DNA from: Candidatus Aegiribacteria sp.
Lineage (GTDB): Bacteria > Fermentibacterota > Fermentibacteria > Fermentibacterales > JCC-6
Direction: 5' to 3'
NCBI GenBank assembly: GCA_030620995.1
Contig: JAUXIK010000014.1
Coordinates: 1 to 56,169, forward strand
DNA: 56,169 bases
In this document: piece after piece, positions 1 to 7,704 of the stretch
Layout of the letters: each line of letters starts with the position of its first letter
Numbering within the stretch: position 1 is the first letter of the stretch
Position numbers and translations under genes: made by a program
Notes under the pieces: generated by a model
What the model saw: the letters and a program-made list of their open reading frames with translations, nothing else
The model's database searches: none
Told to the model about the DNA's origin: nothing

Positions 1-5
1 AGAGA

Positions 6-32
6 GCGGGTCGGGAGAGGTTCCCGACCCGC
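6..32 (-). terminator. Perfect hairpin downstream of recombinase gene
   Basis: An 11-bp perfect inverted repeat (6-16 pairs with 22-32) encloses a 5-base loop. It lies 9 bases beyond the stop of the minus-strand recombinase gene. Read on the minus strand it is a GC-rich stem followed by only a pyrimidine-rich TCTCT tail before the window ends, so it is a plausible Rho-independent terminator, but the run of T cannot be judged because the window starts here. A recombination-site role is possible but unsupported. Confidence 0.55.
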
Positions 33-41
33 AGGATGATG

Positions 42-893
42 CTAGCTCTTTTTTCTGCTCAGAAATCTGTCCGCAGGGCTGGTTACCCTGAGAGCGCTTC
101 TCTTCTCGGCAAGTTTCATGTAGGGAGTAATCATGGATGGAGTCGATATTCCAAGAAGATTGCGGACGAGTTTCCTGTCAGTTCCGTCCTCAAGCATATG
201 AACCGCGAAGCTGTGTCTGAGCCATCCCAATGTTGCTCGCTTATCAATACCTGCTGCAAGCATGGCTTCAGCAAACGATCTTTGAATGGTTCTGGGGGAA
301 ATACAGCTTGTTTTTCCTCTGCCGGGGAACATCCAGGGAGAATCATCCGTCCTTGTCTCGATAAAGTATTCAAGGATATCAGCGATTGAACTTGCCAGGA
401 TAGTGTCTCTTAAATGTTCTCCATCCATGTCGTTCACATGGATGACCATGTTCTCAAAGTCCACTGCATTTCTCAGAAGATGAGTTGCTTCACCGACTCT
501 AAGGCCTGAGGAGTAAATAAGCATCAGTGCAAGCCTGTACTTCAGTTCATGAACATTGGAAAAAATATTCTTGATTTCATCTCTGTTGAAGATTCCATGA
601 AGTGGTATTTTCTTGGAGATAAGACCAGGACCCGGGAGGGGGTTATCTTTGTGAAGAACATGCTTATACATGAATCTGATCGCGCTCTGAGCCTGGTTGA
701 TGTAAGAAAGAGACTTTCCTTCGTCAACAAGACCTTCAAGGTATTCCCTGAGAGTAGATTCCCCAAGACTGCCACATTCATCACCATAAGTGTTTTCAAG
801 TCGGCGAATATGTGAAAGGTAGCTGTTCGCAGTTTTTGGGCTTCTACCTGCCGTCCGGAGAAGCTTCCTTGTCTGCTCGATGTAATCTGTCAT
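42..893 (-). CDS. Tyrosine recombinase (phage-integrase family), altered active site
   Basis: A 283-residue protein with the two-domain layout of Xer/phage-type tyrosine recombinases: an N-terminal SAM-like core-binding region (about 1-90) and a C-terminal catalytic domain (about 100-283). Family members cut and rejoin DNA through a tyrosine. Visible catalytic residues are Arg132 (SSGLRVGEA), Arg226 (WLRHSF) and Tyr258 (TPYMK). The box II His three residues before Arg226 is Gly223, the later His/Trp position is Ile249, and no Lys is present in the expected hairpin near 150-160. Start ATG at 893 is chosen because GGAAGGGG precedes it at good spacing; an upstream in-frame ATG at 1004 has no such site. 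Length is close to XerC/XerD (about 300). It stands alone on its strand. It may be a weakly active, specialised or inactive recombinase; no element boundaries are visible. Confidence 0.8.
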   Translation of the reverse strand: MTDYIEQTRKLLRTAGRSPKTANSYLSHIRRLENTYGDECGSLGESTLREYLEGLVDEGKSLSYINQAQSAIRFMYKHVLHKDNPLPGPGLISKKIPLHGIFNRDEIKNIFSNVHELKYRLALMLIYSSGLRVGEATHLLRNAVDFENMVIHVNDMDGEHLRDTILASSIADILEYFIETRTDDSPWMFPGRGKTSCISPRTIQRSFAEAMLAAGIDKRATLGWLRHSFAVHMLEDGTDRKLVRNLLGISTPSMITPYMKLAEKRSALRVTSPADRFLSRKKS

Positions 894-920
894 TATTACC
901 CCTTCCTTTCTAAATTGAAT

Positions 921-949
921 TGGCAATATACATAACATTGTATTTGCCA
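921..949. promoter_or_regulatory. Imperfect dyad upstream of recombinase gene
   Basis: TGGCAA at 921-926 is mirrored by TTGCCA at 944-949, with partial AT-rich symmetry between. The dyad lies about 30-55 bases upstream of the recombinase start, where an operator or promoter would sit. Its role is inferred from position and symmetry only. Confidence 0.35.
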
Positions 950-1207
950 TAAACCTGTATAATCTTAACCAGCGTCTATAATCATCCATAAAAGAAACTG
1001 ACAAAATTATCAGATTAACTCTGACCCCTATGTTAATTTACTTTGTGTTTTCAAGTATGTCAACCTGCTTAATGAAGTAATTTGAAGTAAACAGTATAAA
1101 TGCGTATTGGTATTTTCTCAATTGTCCCTGAGTTCTCTAATAAAGTATAAATCATATGATTAACCAGTATGATTGTGACATTGAAATGCTGTTTTCGAAC
1201 AACGCAC

Positions 1208-1235
1208 TTGACAAGCTCCTGTTTTAAGCTAAAAC
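1208..1235 (+). promoter_or_regulatory. Candidate sigma70-type promoter for hybrid-kinase/mgtC pair
   Basis: A consensus TTGACA at 1208-1213 is followed after 16 bases by TAAAAC (1230-1235, four of six -10 matches). It lies about 40 bases upstream of the kinase-like gene. Assigned by eye. Confidence 0.35.
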
Positions 1236-1277
1236 TAATTGTCCGGGTTAGCAAAGTGTATTTGATTAAGGATGTAT

Positions 1278-3488
1278 ATGATTTTCTTCGCAGGTGTATC
1301 GAACAGAATTATCATTCGCGAACTATTTCCCTATTTATTAGGATTAATTACGGTTATAGTGGTACTTGTGGTTTACCTGCATATGACTGACAGCATATCA
1401 GATAAGATTGCCAGTATTGAAAATGAAAAAATATCACAGGTTACTGAGAATCTTTTAAGATTGTCCAATAATATGGATTATTCAGATGCTATGTTTAGTC
1501 TTTTTCAGGAGAGTGGAATCGTATTTCATAAACTAAAACCCCATTTTCTTAATTGTTTTAATCTCGAAGATTGTGTAATTGCCCGGCCCTCAGCAGGGAA
1601 TGAATTTGAGAAAATTCCTTACAGTGATACACTCGCAGTGTCAGCATTCAATAACAATATCCCATACATGAGGCGCAATGGATCCGGGCAGGATGAAATT
1701 CTTACGGTGTTCTATCCGTTGCAGCTTTCAGAAGATAAACCCGCCTTAGTGAGGATTCTGTTTACCGATCTTGAAGGAACGGACTGGTTGAACGAATACA
1801 GGTACGATTTCTATGTGCTTTCTGTAGCTGTAATAATACTCATAATCATCCCCGGACTTATTTTTGGACTTGCCGATCTTCGCAGGAAGATTGAAATGAG
1901 GGGGTATTTCGAAGAAGAGCGGGAAAATGAGAAAACAATCAAATCATCAGGGAAGATTACACTTCTTGATGTCTATCCCTCTTCACTGATGGATAGATCT
2001 GATTCTCCGGCATTATTTAAGCTTGACAGCAACCATGAAATAGTACACATGAATTCAGCAGCGGAATCATTGATTGACATCCCTCTGGATGACGCGATCG
2101 GAATGCAATTACACTCTTTACCATGTTTCGACCCGGAGGAAGCGAGTTCACTAGAATATCCTGAAACAAAGGAAGGTAAAGAGTTCATTCTGAATTTAGC
2201 TGATAGTACAGGCAGTATTAGCCGGATTGTTTTCAAAATTGAATCGTTTAATGATTCCGGTTTTGCGGTAATCGGGAAAATAGTTTCCGAACCTGACCTT
2301 GAAACGATAGACAGCATGACATCGCTTCCGAAAGCAGAGGAGTCTCAGCAAGCGCAACCAGTGGAACATGCACAAGCACCTCCAAAGATAACCGATCCTG
2401 ATTTTCAGAAGGCTATTGATCTTGCTGAAGCTGGAAGGAAACTGTCCGGGATCGATGCTGCTGTCGCAAATCATTTCGGTAAAATTACGCGAACCCTTAC
2501 TGAAATCAAACAGAACGCATTACGTTTGGATAAGGAACAGAGCGGTGTTATTAAAATTGGCCCTGAACTCGAGAGAATTGCTTCAGCACTCAATGATGTG
2601 CTTCCGGAAAGAGCTTCAATCGAAGTTGAATCCTCTGAATTTCTACCGGAAGCGAAGTGTTCTTCAAGTGATTTCTCACAGATAATAAAGAAAATGGTGT
2701 TTCATTCACTTGAATCGGTTTCCGGACCAGTAAGGATAAAAATAGGTGCCAGGAACATTCCCTTTCCGACTACTGATCCGGTGTTTTCAGCAAAATGCGA
2801 TGGATCGGTTTCCCGATCAGTTTCGATCAGTTACTGTGACGGAACAAGAATTCCTGTATTTCTCAAGGAAGCCTTGTTGGATCCCGAGACAGATTCATCG
2901 GGTATTCAGAGGGACTTTGGTTCGCATATATCCTCATTGGCAACGATTCTTGCCAGGCTTGGTTTATATCCAGTTTTCACTGAAAGTTCTACCGGTACTA
3001 CTCTTAATATACTTTTCAGCATAAGTGAGAGTTCTCTGTTCGATATTTCCCCGGTGGAGTCCAGAAAACCTGCAAAAATAGGGAATATATCCATAGCAAT
3101 CTGCGATGCTTCAAGAGAGGTGAGGAACAGCGTCTCCGATGTGCTGGTTTCAATAGGTATGGAAGTTATTAATTCTGCCGATCTCGATCACCTGTCTGAA
3201 GAATATTTTAAATCGTCCCCTGATTATCTGGTGCTGGATGCCTCGGTGCTGGAGGAATCCCTTGCGGAAACTATCTCAACCCTGAGAATACAATGGCCTG
3301 ATCTGAAGATTATTTTCACTTCAGGTTCATCTGATATGGAGAAAACGATACATATAGACGGGATCAACGGAGCAGGAATTCTTCGTAAACCATATTCACC
3401 CGGTGAACTGCTGGATATCATCGAATTCCTTAGAATGCCTGATTCAGCTTTAACGGATATAGCGAATGACCCAGGGAGGTTTGAATGA
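1278..3488 (+). CDS. Membrane hybrid histidine-kinase-like protein, degenerate kinase core
   Basis: A 736-residue protein. In order: transmembrane helix (about 17-35), extracytoplasmic sensor region, second transmembrane helix (about 180-200), PAS-like domain (about 245-330), a DHp/ATPase-like region (about 385-600) and a C-terminal receiver (about 612-730). The core resembles the HDFNN histidine-kinase family, but the phospho-acceptor position reads ANHFGK, with Asn398 where His is expected. The ATPase part lacks a clear N box, the DxGxG motif and the glycine-rich lid. The receiver keeps the phosphorylatable Asp654 (LVLDAS), a Ser in TSGS and Lys in LRKPYS. It is therefore probably a signalling scaffold or pseudokinase whose receiver is phosphorylated by another kinase (inference). 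ATG at 1278 has AAGGA five bases upstream; ATG at 1272 is an alternative. The stop overlaps the MgtC-family start. Confidence 0.75.
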   Translation: MIFFAGVSNRIIIRELFPYLLGLITVIVVLVVYLHMTDSISDKIASIENEKISQVTENLLRLSNNMDYSDAMFSLFQESGIVFHKLKPHFLNCFNLEDCVIARPSAGNEFEKIPYSDTLAVSAFNNNIPYMRRNGSGQDEILTVFYPLQLSEDKPALVRILFTDLEGTDWLNEYRYDFYVLSVAVIILIIIPGLIFGLADLRRKIEMRGYFEEERENEKTIKSSGKITLLDVYPSSLMDRSDSPALFKLDSNHEIVHMNSAAESLIDIPLDDAIGMQLHSLPCFDPEEASSLEYPETKEGKEFILNLADSTGSISRIVFKIESFNDSGFAVIGKIVSEPDLETIDSMTSLPKAEESQQAQPVEHAQAPPKITDPDFQKAIDLAEAGRKLSGIDAAVANHFGKITRTLTEIKQNALRLDKEQSGVIKIGPELERIASALNDVLPERASIEVESSEFLPEAKCSSSDFSQIIKKMVFHSLESVSGPVRIKIGARNIPFPTTDPVFSAKCDGSVSRSVSISYCDGTRIPVFLKEALLDPETDSSGIQRDFGSHISSLATILARLGLYPVFTESSTGTTLNILFSISESSLFDISPVESRKPAKIGNISIAICDASREVRNSVSDVLVSIGMEVINSADLDHLSEEYFKSSPDYLVLDASVLEESLAETISTLRIQWPDLKIIFTSGSSDMEKTIHIDGINGAGILRKPYSPGELLDIIEFLRMPDSALTDIANDPGRFE

Positions 3489-4216
3489 ATTTTGACAGTT
3501 GGATTGTTAAACTGATTCTGGCTACCTTTCTCGGTTCTCTGATAGGACTTGAAAGAGAATATCATGGAAGACCCGCAGGATTAAGGACGCACATTCTGGT
3601 CTGTATAGGAGCCACTGTTTTAACGATAAGTGGTTTGAGTATTGCAGCAGTATTCAGTAACGGAGACGGTTCTTCGGGTGAAGAAATCAGCAGAATAGTT
3701 GCTGGTATTGTTACCGGAATCGGGTTTCTGGGGGCTGGAGCAATAATCAGAACAAGTGATCTTATCAGAGGTTTGACCACTGCTGCCTGCATATGGTTTG
3801 TTGCTGCTGTCGGCATTGTCATCGGAATAGGTCAATACCTTCTGGCGGCCTCCTCAACCGGTATTGCGCTTCTTGTTCTTATTCTGCTTCCACTGATTGA
3901 GAATCGTGTATCTGCCCTGAAATATCGAGACGTAATAATCCGTGGTGAGAGCAAGGATCCTCTGCAATTGTTTGACAGGTGTACAGCTGTCTTTGAGAGT
4001 TCACAGGTTGGAATTCATGATGTTGACGTTGAGATCGACAATAATGGCAACTTCGTAAATCTGTTGTATCATCTTCGTATCAGAAAGATAAAAAACAAAA
4101 ACGAGCTGTTGAAATCACTGTCTGAAATTGATGGAGTAACAACAGTCACCTGGCAGAGATCTTCAGGAAGCTCAATTGATAAAATCTCCCGAAGCATCAG
4201 TCCGGTAAACGGGTGA
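3485..4216 (+). CDS. MgtC/SapB family membrane protein
   Basis: A 243-residue protein matching the MgtC family: an N-terminal hydrophobic domain of several transmembrane helices containing the signature GLEREYHGRPAGLRTH (near 20-37) and LVCIGA, then a soluble C-terminal domain (about 150-235) resembling an ACT-like fold. MgtC proteins are inner-membrane proteins linked to Mg2+ limitation, membrane potential and inhibition of ATP synthase; many homologues are of unknown role. ATG at 3485 overlaps the previous stop by four bases (ATGA), with GGGAGG just upstream, so it is translationally coupled to the kinase-like protein. That pairing suggests its abundance or activity is tied to the upstream sensor (inference). 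Confidence 0.85.
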   Translation: MNFDSWIVKLILATFLGSLIGLEREYHGRPAGLRTHILVCIGATVLTISGLSIAAVFSNGDGSSGEEISRIVAGIVTGIGFLGAGAIIRTSDLIRGLTTAACIWFVAAVGIVIGIGQYLLAASSTGIALLVLILLPLIENRVSALKYRDVIIRGESKDPLQLFDRCTAVFESSQVGIHDVDVEIDNNGNFVNLLYHLRIRKIKNKNELLKSLSEIDGVTTVTWQRSSGSSIDKISRSISPVNG

Positions 4217-4228
4217 AATTCGCGGGCT

Positions 4229-5566
4229 CTAGTTGAACAGGGGCATTGCCGCTCTGTGAAACAGATCCCTGCAAGTATCTTTTACCAGGGCTTTCAGTTC
4301 CGGACAGCAATTCACAGTCAGGTAATTCCTGTTCGGTTTTGCTCTTGCAAGGTATTCGGAGAAAGCTGGATCGATATCCTCAAGATCCTTGATCTCTTCA
4401 TTCTGATTAACATATTTGATTCCCAGTTTCTCGAATCTTTCCTCGGATACCTTTACCGCATCAAGAGGCAGATCGACCAGAATGTACCTGGGATCTACTC
4501 CTGCCGTTTCAGCGATCATTCTTACAAGAGTGTCTGCAATCTCAGAAGGGGTTTCTTCTGATGCTCTGATTGTATTCAGGAAAGAGATGTCACTCTCATC
4601 AATGGTTGCAGCATCTATACGGAATACCTGAGAAAAGAGCTTCTGTCTGTACTTCACCCTCCATGCCATTTCCCGCACCCAGGGATCAGTTGAATCGCAG
4701 GCAAGGAAGCTTAGAATCTCATCATCAGTAAGAACATGGAAATCCTGAATTTCTTCAAGTTCGATAATACTTCTCCTGGCTGCTGCGAGGAGCATCATGT
4801 CCACGATCCTGGTTTTTTTATGAAGGTATACGCTGGAGTACATCTGCATTCTGGCGAACAGAAAATCACGAATTGCTTCATGACCCTTGATAAGAAAAAC
4901 GATTTCATTATCCACCACAGTCATGGTTGAGATGATCCTCTCCATCTCGATATGACCGAATGCTACTCCGGTGAAGTAGAAATCCCTCTGCAGATAATCA
5001 AGCATATCCGCATCGACTTCACCGAAAATCATCTGTTGAAGATAGCGGGGGCCCTTATATCTGCTGCAGATGAGGTTCGCAACGTCTTCAGGATTGATAT
5101 CATGTGATCTCAGAATGTCCGGTATCCTGCCGGAACCTCTGATATTGAAAGTCTGCTTGCCCTCTACAAGGTCGGCAACGAGGTTCATGTGATCCACACC
5201 ATGTATTTCGATATAGAGCGGCTCAAGAGTATGCGACCATGGTGTGTGTCCTATATCATGGAGTAAACCTGCAGCCTGCAGGGTCCTGCGCATTCTAAGC
5301 TGTTCATCCTCCGTGATACCATCGATCTGTTCGAGAACGTGTTCTCCGATCTTATCCGCAAGATATGATACACCAAGGGCATGCGACAGTCGCATGCAAT
5401 GAGCCCCAGGGTAGCTCTGGTAGGTTGTACCCAGCTGATGTACAAGGCTGAGTCTCTGAACCTCGACTGTCTTGATAAGATCTTCCTGCAGACGGGAAAG
5501 CCTAATGTTTCCATGTACCGGGTCGCGAATGTACATGACCTTTTTTCTACTTGTATCTTCAGACAT
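4229..5566 (-). CDS. HD-domain phosphohydrolase (SAMHD1/dNTPase-like, COG1078 type)
   Basis: A 445-residue cytosolic protein starting MYIRDPVHGNI after a short tail, as in bacterial SAMHD1-like HD hydrolases (YwfO type). Metal ligands are visible: His62 (RLSHALG), His103-Asp104 (LLHDIGHTPWSH) and a distal Asp in GEVDADMLDYLQRD. Family members hydrolyse dNTPs to nucleoside and triphosphate, or act on other nucleotides; the substrate cannot be read from sequence. ATG at 5566 has GGAG upstream. The gene converges with mgtC (12 bases between stops) and diverges from the PHP gene (about 100 bases). It stands alone on its strand. Confidence 0.85.
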   Translation of the reverse strand: MSEDTSRKKVMYIRDPVHGNIRLSRLQEDLIKTVEVQRLSLVHQLGTTYQSYPGAHCMRLSHALGVSYLADKIGEHVLEQIDGITEDEQLRMRRTLQAAGLLHDIGHTPWSHTLEPLYIEIHGVDHMNLVADLVEGKQTFNIRGSGRIPDILRSHDINPEDVANLICSRYKGPRYLQQMIFGEVDADMLDYLQRDFYFTGVAFGHIEMERIISTMTVVDNEIVFLIKGHEAIRDFLFARMQMYSSVYLHKKTRIVDMMLLAAARRSIIELEEIQDFHVLTDDEILSFLACDSTDPWVREMAWRVKYRQKLFSQVFRIDAATIDESDISFLNTIRASEETPSEIADTLVRMIAETAGVDPRYILVDLPLDAVKVSEERFEKLGIKYVNQNEEIKDLEDIDPAFSEYLARAKPNRNYLTVNCCPELKALVKDTCRDLFHRAAMPLFN

Positions 5567-5670
5567 TATATTTCTCCATTCTCTGGCTCATCTGCAAAGC
5601 AATTCCAGGGTTTTGAAGTTGCATTGTGTTTCATAGAGGATAATATTCTTGATTCTGGAGGAAATTGCAC

Positions 5671-6552
5671 ATGCAGACTTATGTTGATCTTCATTTACAC
5701 AGTACGGCTTCTGATGGTACTCGATCACCTTTCGAGCTGATTGAGCTTGCTGCAGAGAAAGATGTATCCATAATCGCGATAACTGATCATGATACATTTG
5801 ATGGTATTCCACGCGGAATGGAAGCTGCTGATTCGATGGGAATAACCATGATTCCGGGTGTGGAACTCAGCGTTGATCTGGAGGAGAAAGGTTTATCCGC
5901 TCATCTACTCGGGTATTTTCCCGGATCTGACACTGAAAGACTGATATCCAGGTCAACTCCTCTTGGTAAAGCCATGACCTTTGTTCAGGGGGGCAGAGAA
6001 AGAAGGAATCCCCGGATACTTGAAAAACTCGGTAAATTAGGTATGCATATTGACGTTGATTCATTGAAACTAATTGCAGGTGGAGATGTTATAGGTCGGC
6101 CACACATTGCTGAAGCTCTTATTGCAGGTGGATATGTGGGAAATTTCAGAGAAGCCTTCGATAGATTCCTGGCAAAAGGGAAACCCGCATATGTTGACAG
6201 AGACAGGCTTCCGGTTCATGAGGCAGTACGTCTTATAGCCGATGCCGACGGATTGCCCGTAATGGCTCATCCGGGATATATTCAAATGGAACCGAATGAG
6301 CTGAAACTCTTTTTTGGCCGAATGAAGAACTACGGATTGGCAGGTATTGAAACTTATTATCCCAGCCATTCCGCATCTTTTATCGGTTTGCTTAAGGAGT
6401 TCGCAAGTAGATATGATCTTGTTCTTACAGGTGGAACTGACTATCATGGTCGTAAGCAGGATACTGTTCCACTGGGTGGGACACAGGATGGATTTCATAT
6501 AACAACTGAAATGGTTGAAGATTTTCTAGCTCTGTGCATGGGCGAAAAATAG
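5671..6552 (+). CDS. PHP-domain phosphoesterase (RNase AM/YciV-TrpH-like)
   Basis: A 293-residue single-domain PHP protein. Metal-binding motifs are YVDLHLHSTASDG at the N terminus, ITDHDTFDG (about 38-46), PGVELS, the mid-protein GRPHIAEAL, VMAHPGY and GGTDYHG. This order is typical of the TrpH/YciV family, which hydrolyse 3',5'-nucleoside bisphosphates and trim 5' ends of short RNAs using Mn2+ ions. ATG at 5671 is preferred because GGAGG (5657-5661) is nine bases upstream; a TTG at 5665 is too close. It heads a small cluster with a TPR-like protein (10 bases downstream) and a lipoprotein. Confidence 0.85.
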   Translation: MQTYVDLHLHSTASDGTRSPFELIELAAEKDVSIIAITDHDTFDGIPRGMEAADSMGITMIPGVELSVDLEEKGLSAHLLGYFPGSDTERLISRSTPLGKAMTFVQGGRERRNPRILEKLGKLGMHIDVDSLKLIAGGDVIGRPHIAEALIAGGYVGNFREAFDRFLAKGKPAYVDRDRLPVHEAVRLIADADGLPVMAHPGYIQMEPNELKLFFGRMKNYGLAGIETYYPSHSASFIGLLKEFASRYDLVLTGGTDYHGRKQDTVPLGGTQDGFHITTEMVEDFLALCMGEK

Positions 6553-6562
6553 GAGGTAGCAC

Positions 6563-6766
6563 GTGGCTAAATTGAGTGAACTGCTGGAAAAAATAGACAA
6601 TGAAGTGAAAAGCGGGAACAGGAAGAAGGCTTTGTTGATGCTGGATAAGCTGCTGGAGAAAGTTCCGGATAACAAGTCACTCCTTGCCAGAAAAGCGAAG
6701 TACGGAAAAGAATACGAATACGAAAAAAGAATAACAGCTCTTCAGGAGAAGTACGGCTCAGCATAG
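6563..6766 (+). CDS. Small TPR-like helical protein
   Basis: A 67-residue protein, highly charged and helical. Residues about 5-45 look like a single tetratricopeptide-type helix pair (LDKLLEKVPDNKSLLARKAK). No catalytic motif or signal is present. The GTG start at 6563 has a strong AGGAGG (6551-6556) six bases upstream, supporting a real gene. It sits 10 bases after the PHP gene and 4 bases before the lipoprotein gene. Function unknown; a small protein-interaction module is the most that can be said. Confidence 0.65.
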   Translation: MAKLSELLEKIDNEVKSGNRKKALLMLDKLLEKVPDNKSLLARKAKYGKEYEYEKRITALQEKYGSA

Positions 6767-6770
6767 AATA

Positions 6771-7565
6771 ATGCGGATAGCTGCAGCGGCTTTTTTGTTT
6801 CTTAGTATAATTATTTTTCCGTCATGCGGGCTTCAAACCGCTACAAGAGATAATCTTAAAAGTCAAAGTGAGATCTATGCCAGTAGAATTTCATTTGGAT
6901 GGGGAAATCTGGACTGCTTTCAGCTTCGCGGAAACGTAAGACTTCAGGGAAGCAATCTTGTTGCCAGGGGTCCTTTCGTACTCTGGGGAAGCGCTCAGGA
7001 CAATATGCTCAGGGGTGATTTCTATGGACCTGACGGCAGACCGGTTCTTTCGATGAATGGTGATTCAACAGGGATTCTGATCTATATGCCACAGGATGAT
7101 TATGCAGTATTCATGCCGGGTGGACTTCAAACAGGATCAGGTACTATTTCAACAGATGATCTAATTTATCTGATCAGAACGGGCTTTCCCATGCTTCTGG
7201 AATCATGGATGATTACTGAAGGTGCCCATATCGGGAATAGAACCATCGAATGGTCTTTCACCGTTCCTGATTCAACGGAATACATGCACCTGGCAATGCA
7301 TAGCGGTGATCTGTTTCCTTCAGTCTGTGTCTGGGATTCAGGTAGATTCGAGATAACCGCTTCTTCTCCACATGACGAGTACAGAGCGTGGCCCTGGAAA
7401 TGGATTTTATCTATTAATTCTAATTCTGTAAACATTGAGTTAACGGATATTAACGCATCAGCGATACCCTGGGAAGGTATCTGGGAGATGATCGTTCCGA
7501 TTCCTGTTGATACGCTTGATTCGAGTGCTTTATGGCAGCCCGCCTGGAATATCCCGCATAGATAG
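6771..7565 (+). CDS. Predicted lipoprotein, LolA/LolB-like fold suspected
   Basis: A 264-residue protein with a hydrophobic signal peptide and a lipobox-like FPSC at about residue 19, so probably a diacylated lipoprotein. The mature part has alternating beta-strand patterns (RGNVRLQGSNLVARGPFVLW, MLRGDFYGPDGRPVLSMNG), reminiscent of the LolB/LolA or DUF4292 half-barrel. That comparison is tentative, by pattern only. The ATG follows the previous stop by four bases and lacks a strong own Shine-Dalgarno, suggesting coupling. A short hairpin follows the stop. Confidence 0.6.
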   Translation: MRIAAAAFLFLSIIIFPSCGLQTATRDNLKSQSEIYASRISFGWGNLDCFQLRGNVRLQGSNLVARGPFVLWGSAQDNMLRGDFYGPDGRPVLSMNGDSTGILIYMPQDDYAVFMPGGLQTGSGTISTDDLIYLIRTGFPMLLESWMITEGAHIGNRTIEWSFTVPDSTEYMHLAMHSGDLFPSVCVWDSGRFEITASSPHDEYRAWPWKWILSINSNSVNIELTDINASAIPWEGIWEMIVPIPVDTLDSSALWQPAWNIPHR

Positions 7566-7588
7566 AGTCCAAGGTCTTGTTAACTGAT

Positions 7589-7609
7589 AAATCAGGCACT
7601 TGCTGATTT
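7589..7609 (+). terminator. Weak hairpin after lipoprotein gene
   Basis: A 7-bp inverted repeat (7589-7595 with 7603-7609) with a 7-base loop is followed by AT-rich sequence. It is low in GC, so it would be a weak terminator. It falls in the gap that separates the PHP cluster from the mre operon. Confidence 0.3.
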
Positions 7610-7644
7610 AATTTAAATATTGCTTTACCCGTTATAACATGGAG

Positions 7645-7673
7645 TTGACGCAGAGCTGAATGTTTACTATTCA
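7645..7673 (+). promoter_or_regulatory. Candidate promoter for the mre operon
   Basis: TTGACG (7645-7650), 17 bases, then TATTCA (7668-7673). The -35 is good and the -10 is poor. It lies 32 bases before the mreB start in the only sizeable gap upstream of this operon. Confidence 0.3.
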
Positions 7674-7704
7674 ACCTGTTACTGGTTAGTTTACAGGAGG
7701 TGAA

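Larger units (their letters stand above)
894..1277. other. Gene-free intergenic region
   Basis: This AT-rich stretch of about 380 bases separates divergently transcribed genes. It holds an imperfect dyad (921-949) just upstream of the recombinase and a candidate forward promoter at 1208-1235. Short open frames here have no ribosome binding site or recognisable product. Nothing else was seen. Confidence 0.6.

Noticed and set aside
1..893. Integron or mobile element around the recombinase
   Set aside because: No integron-integrase extra helix, no attC-like array, no cassette or cargo genes and no terminal repeats were seen in the window.
1069..1254. 61-codon minus-strand frame in the intergenic gap
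   Set aside because: AT-rich, no ribosome site, no recognisable protein pattern; likely chance.
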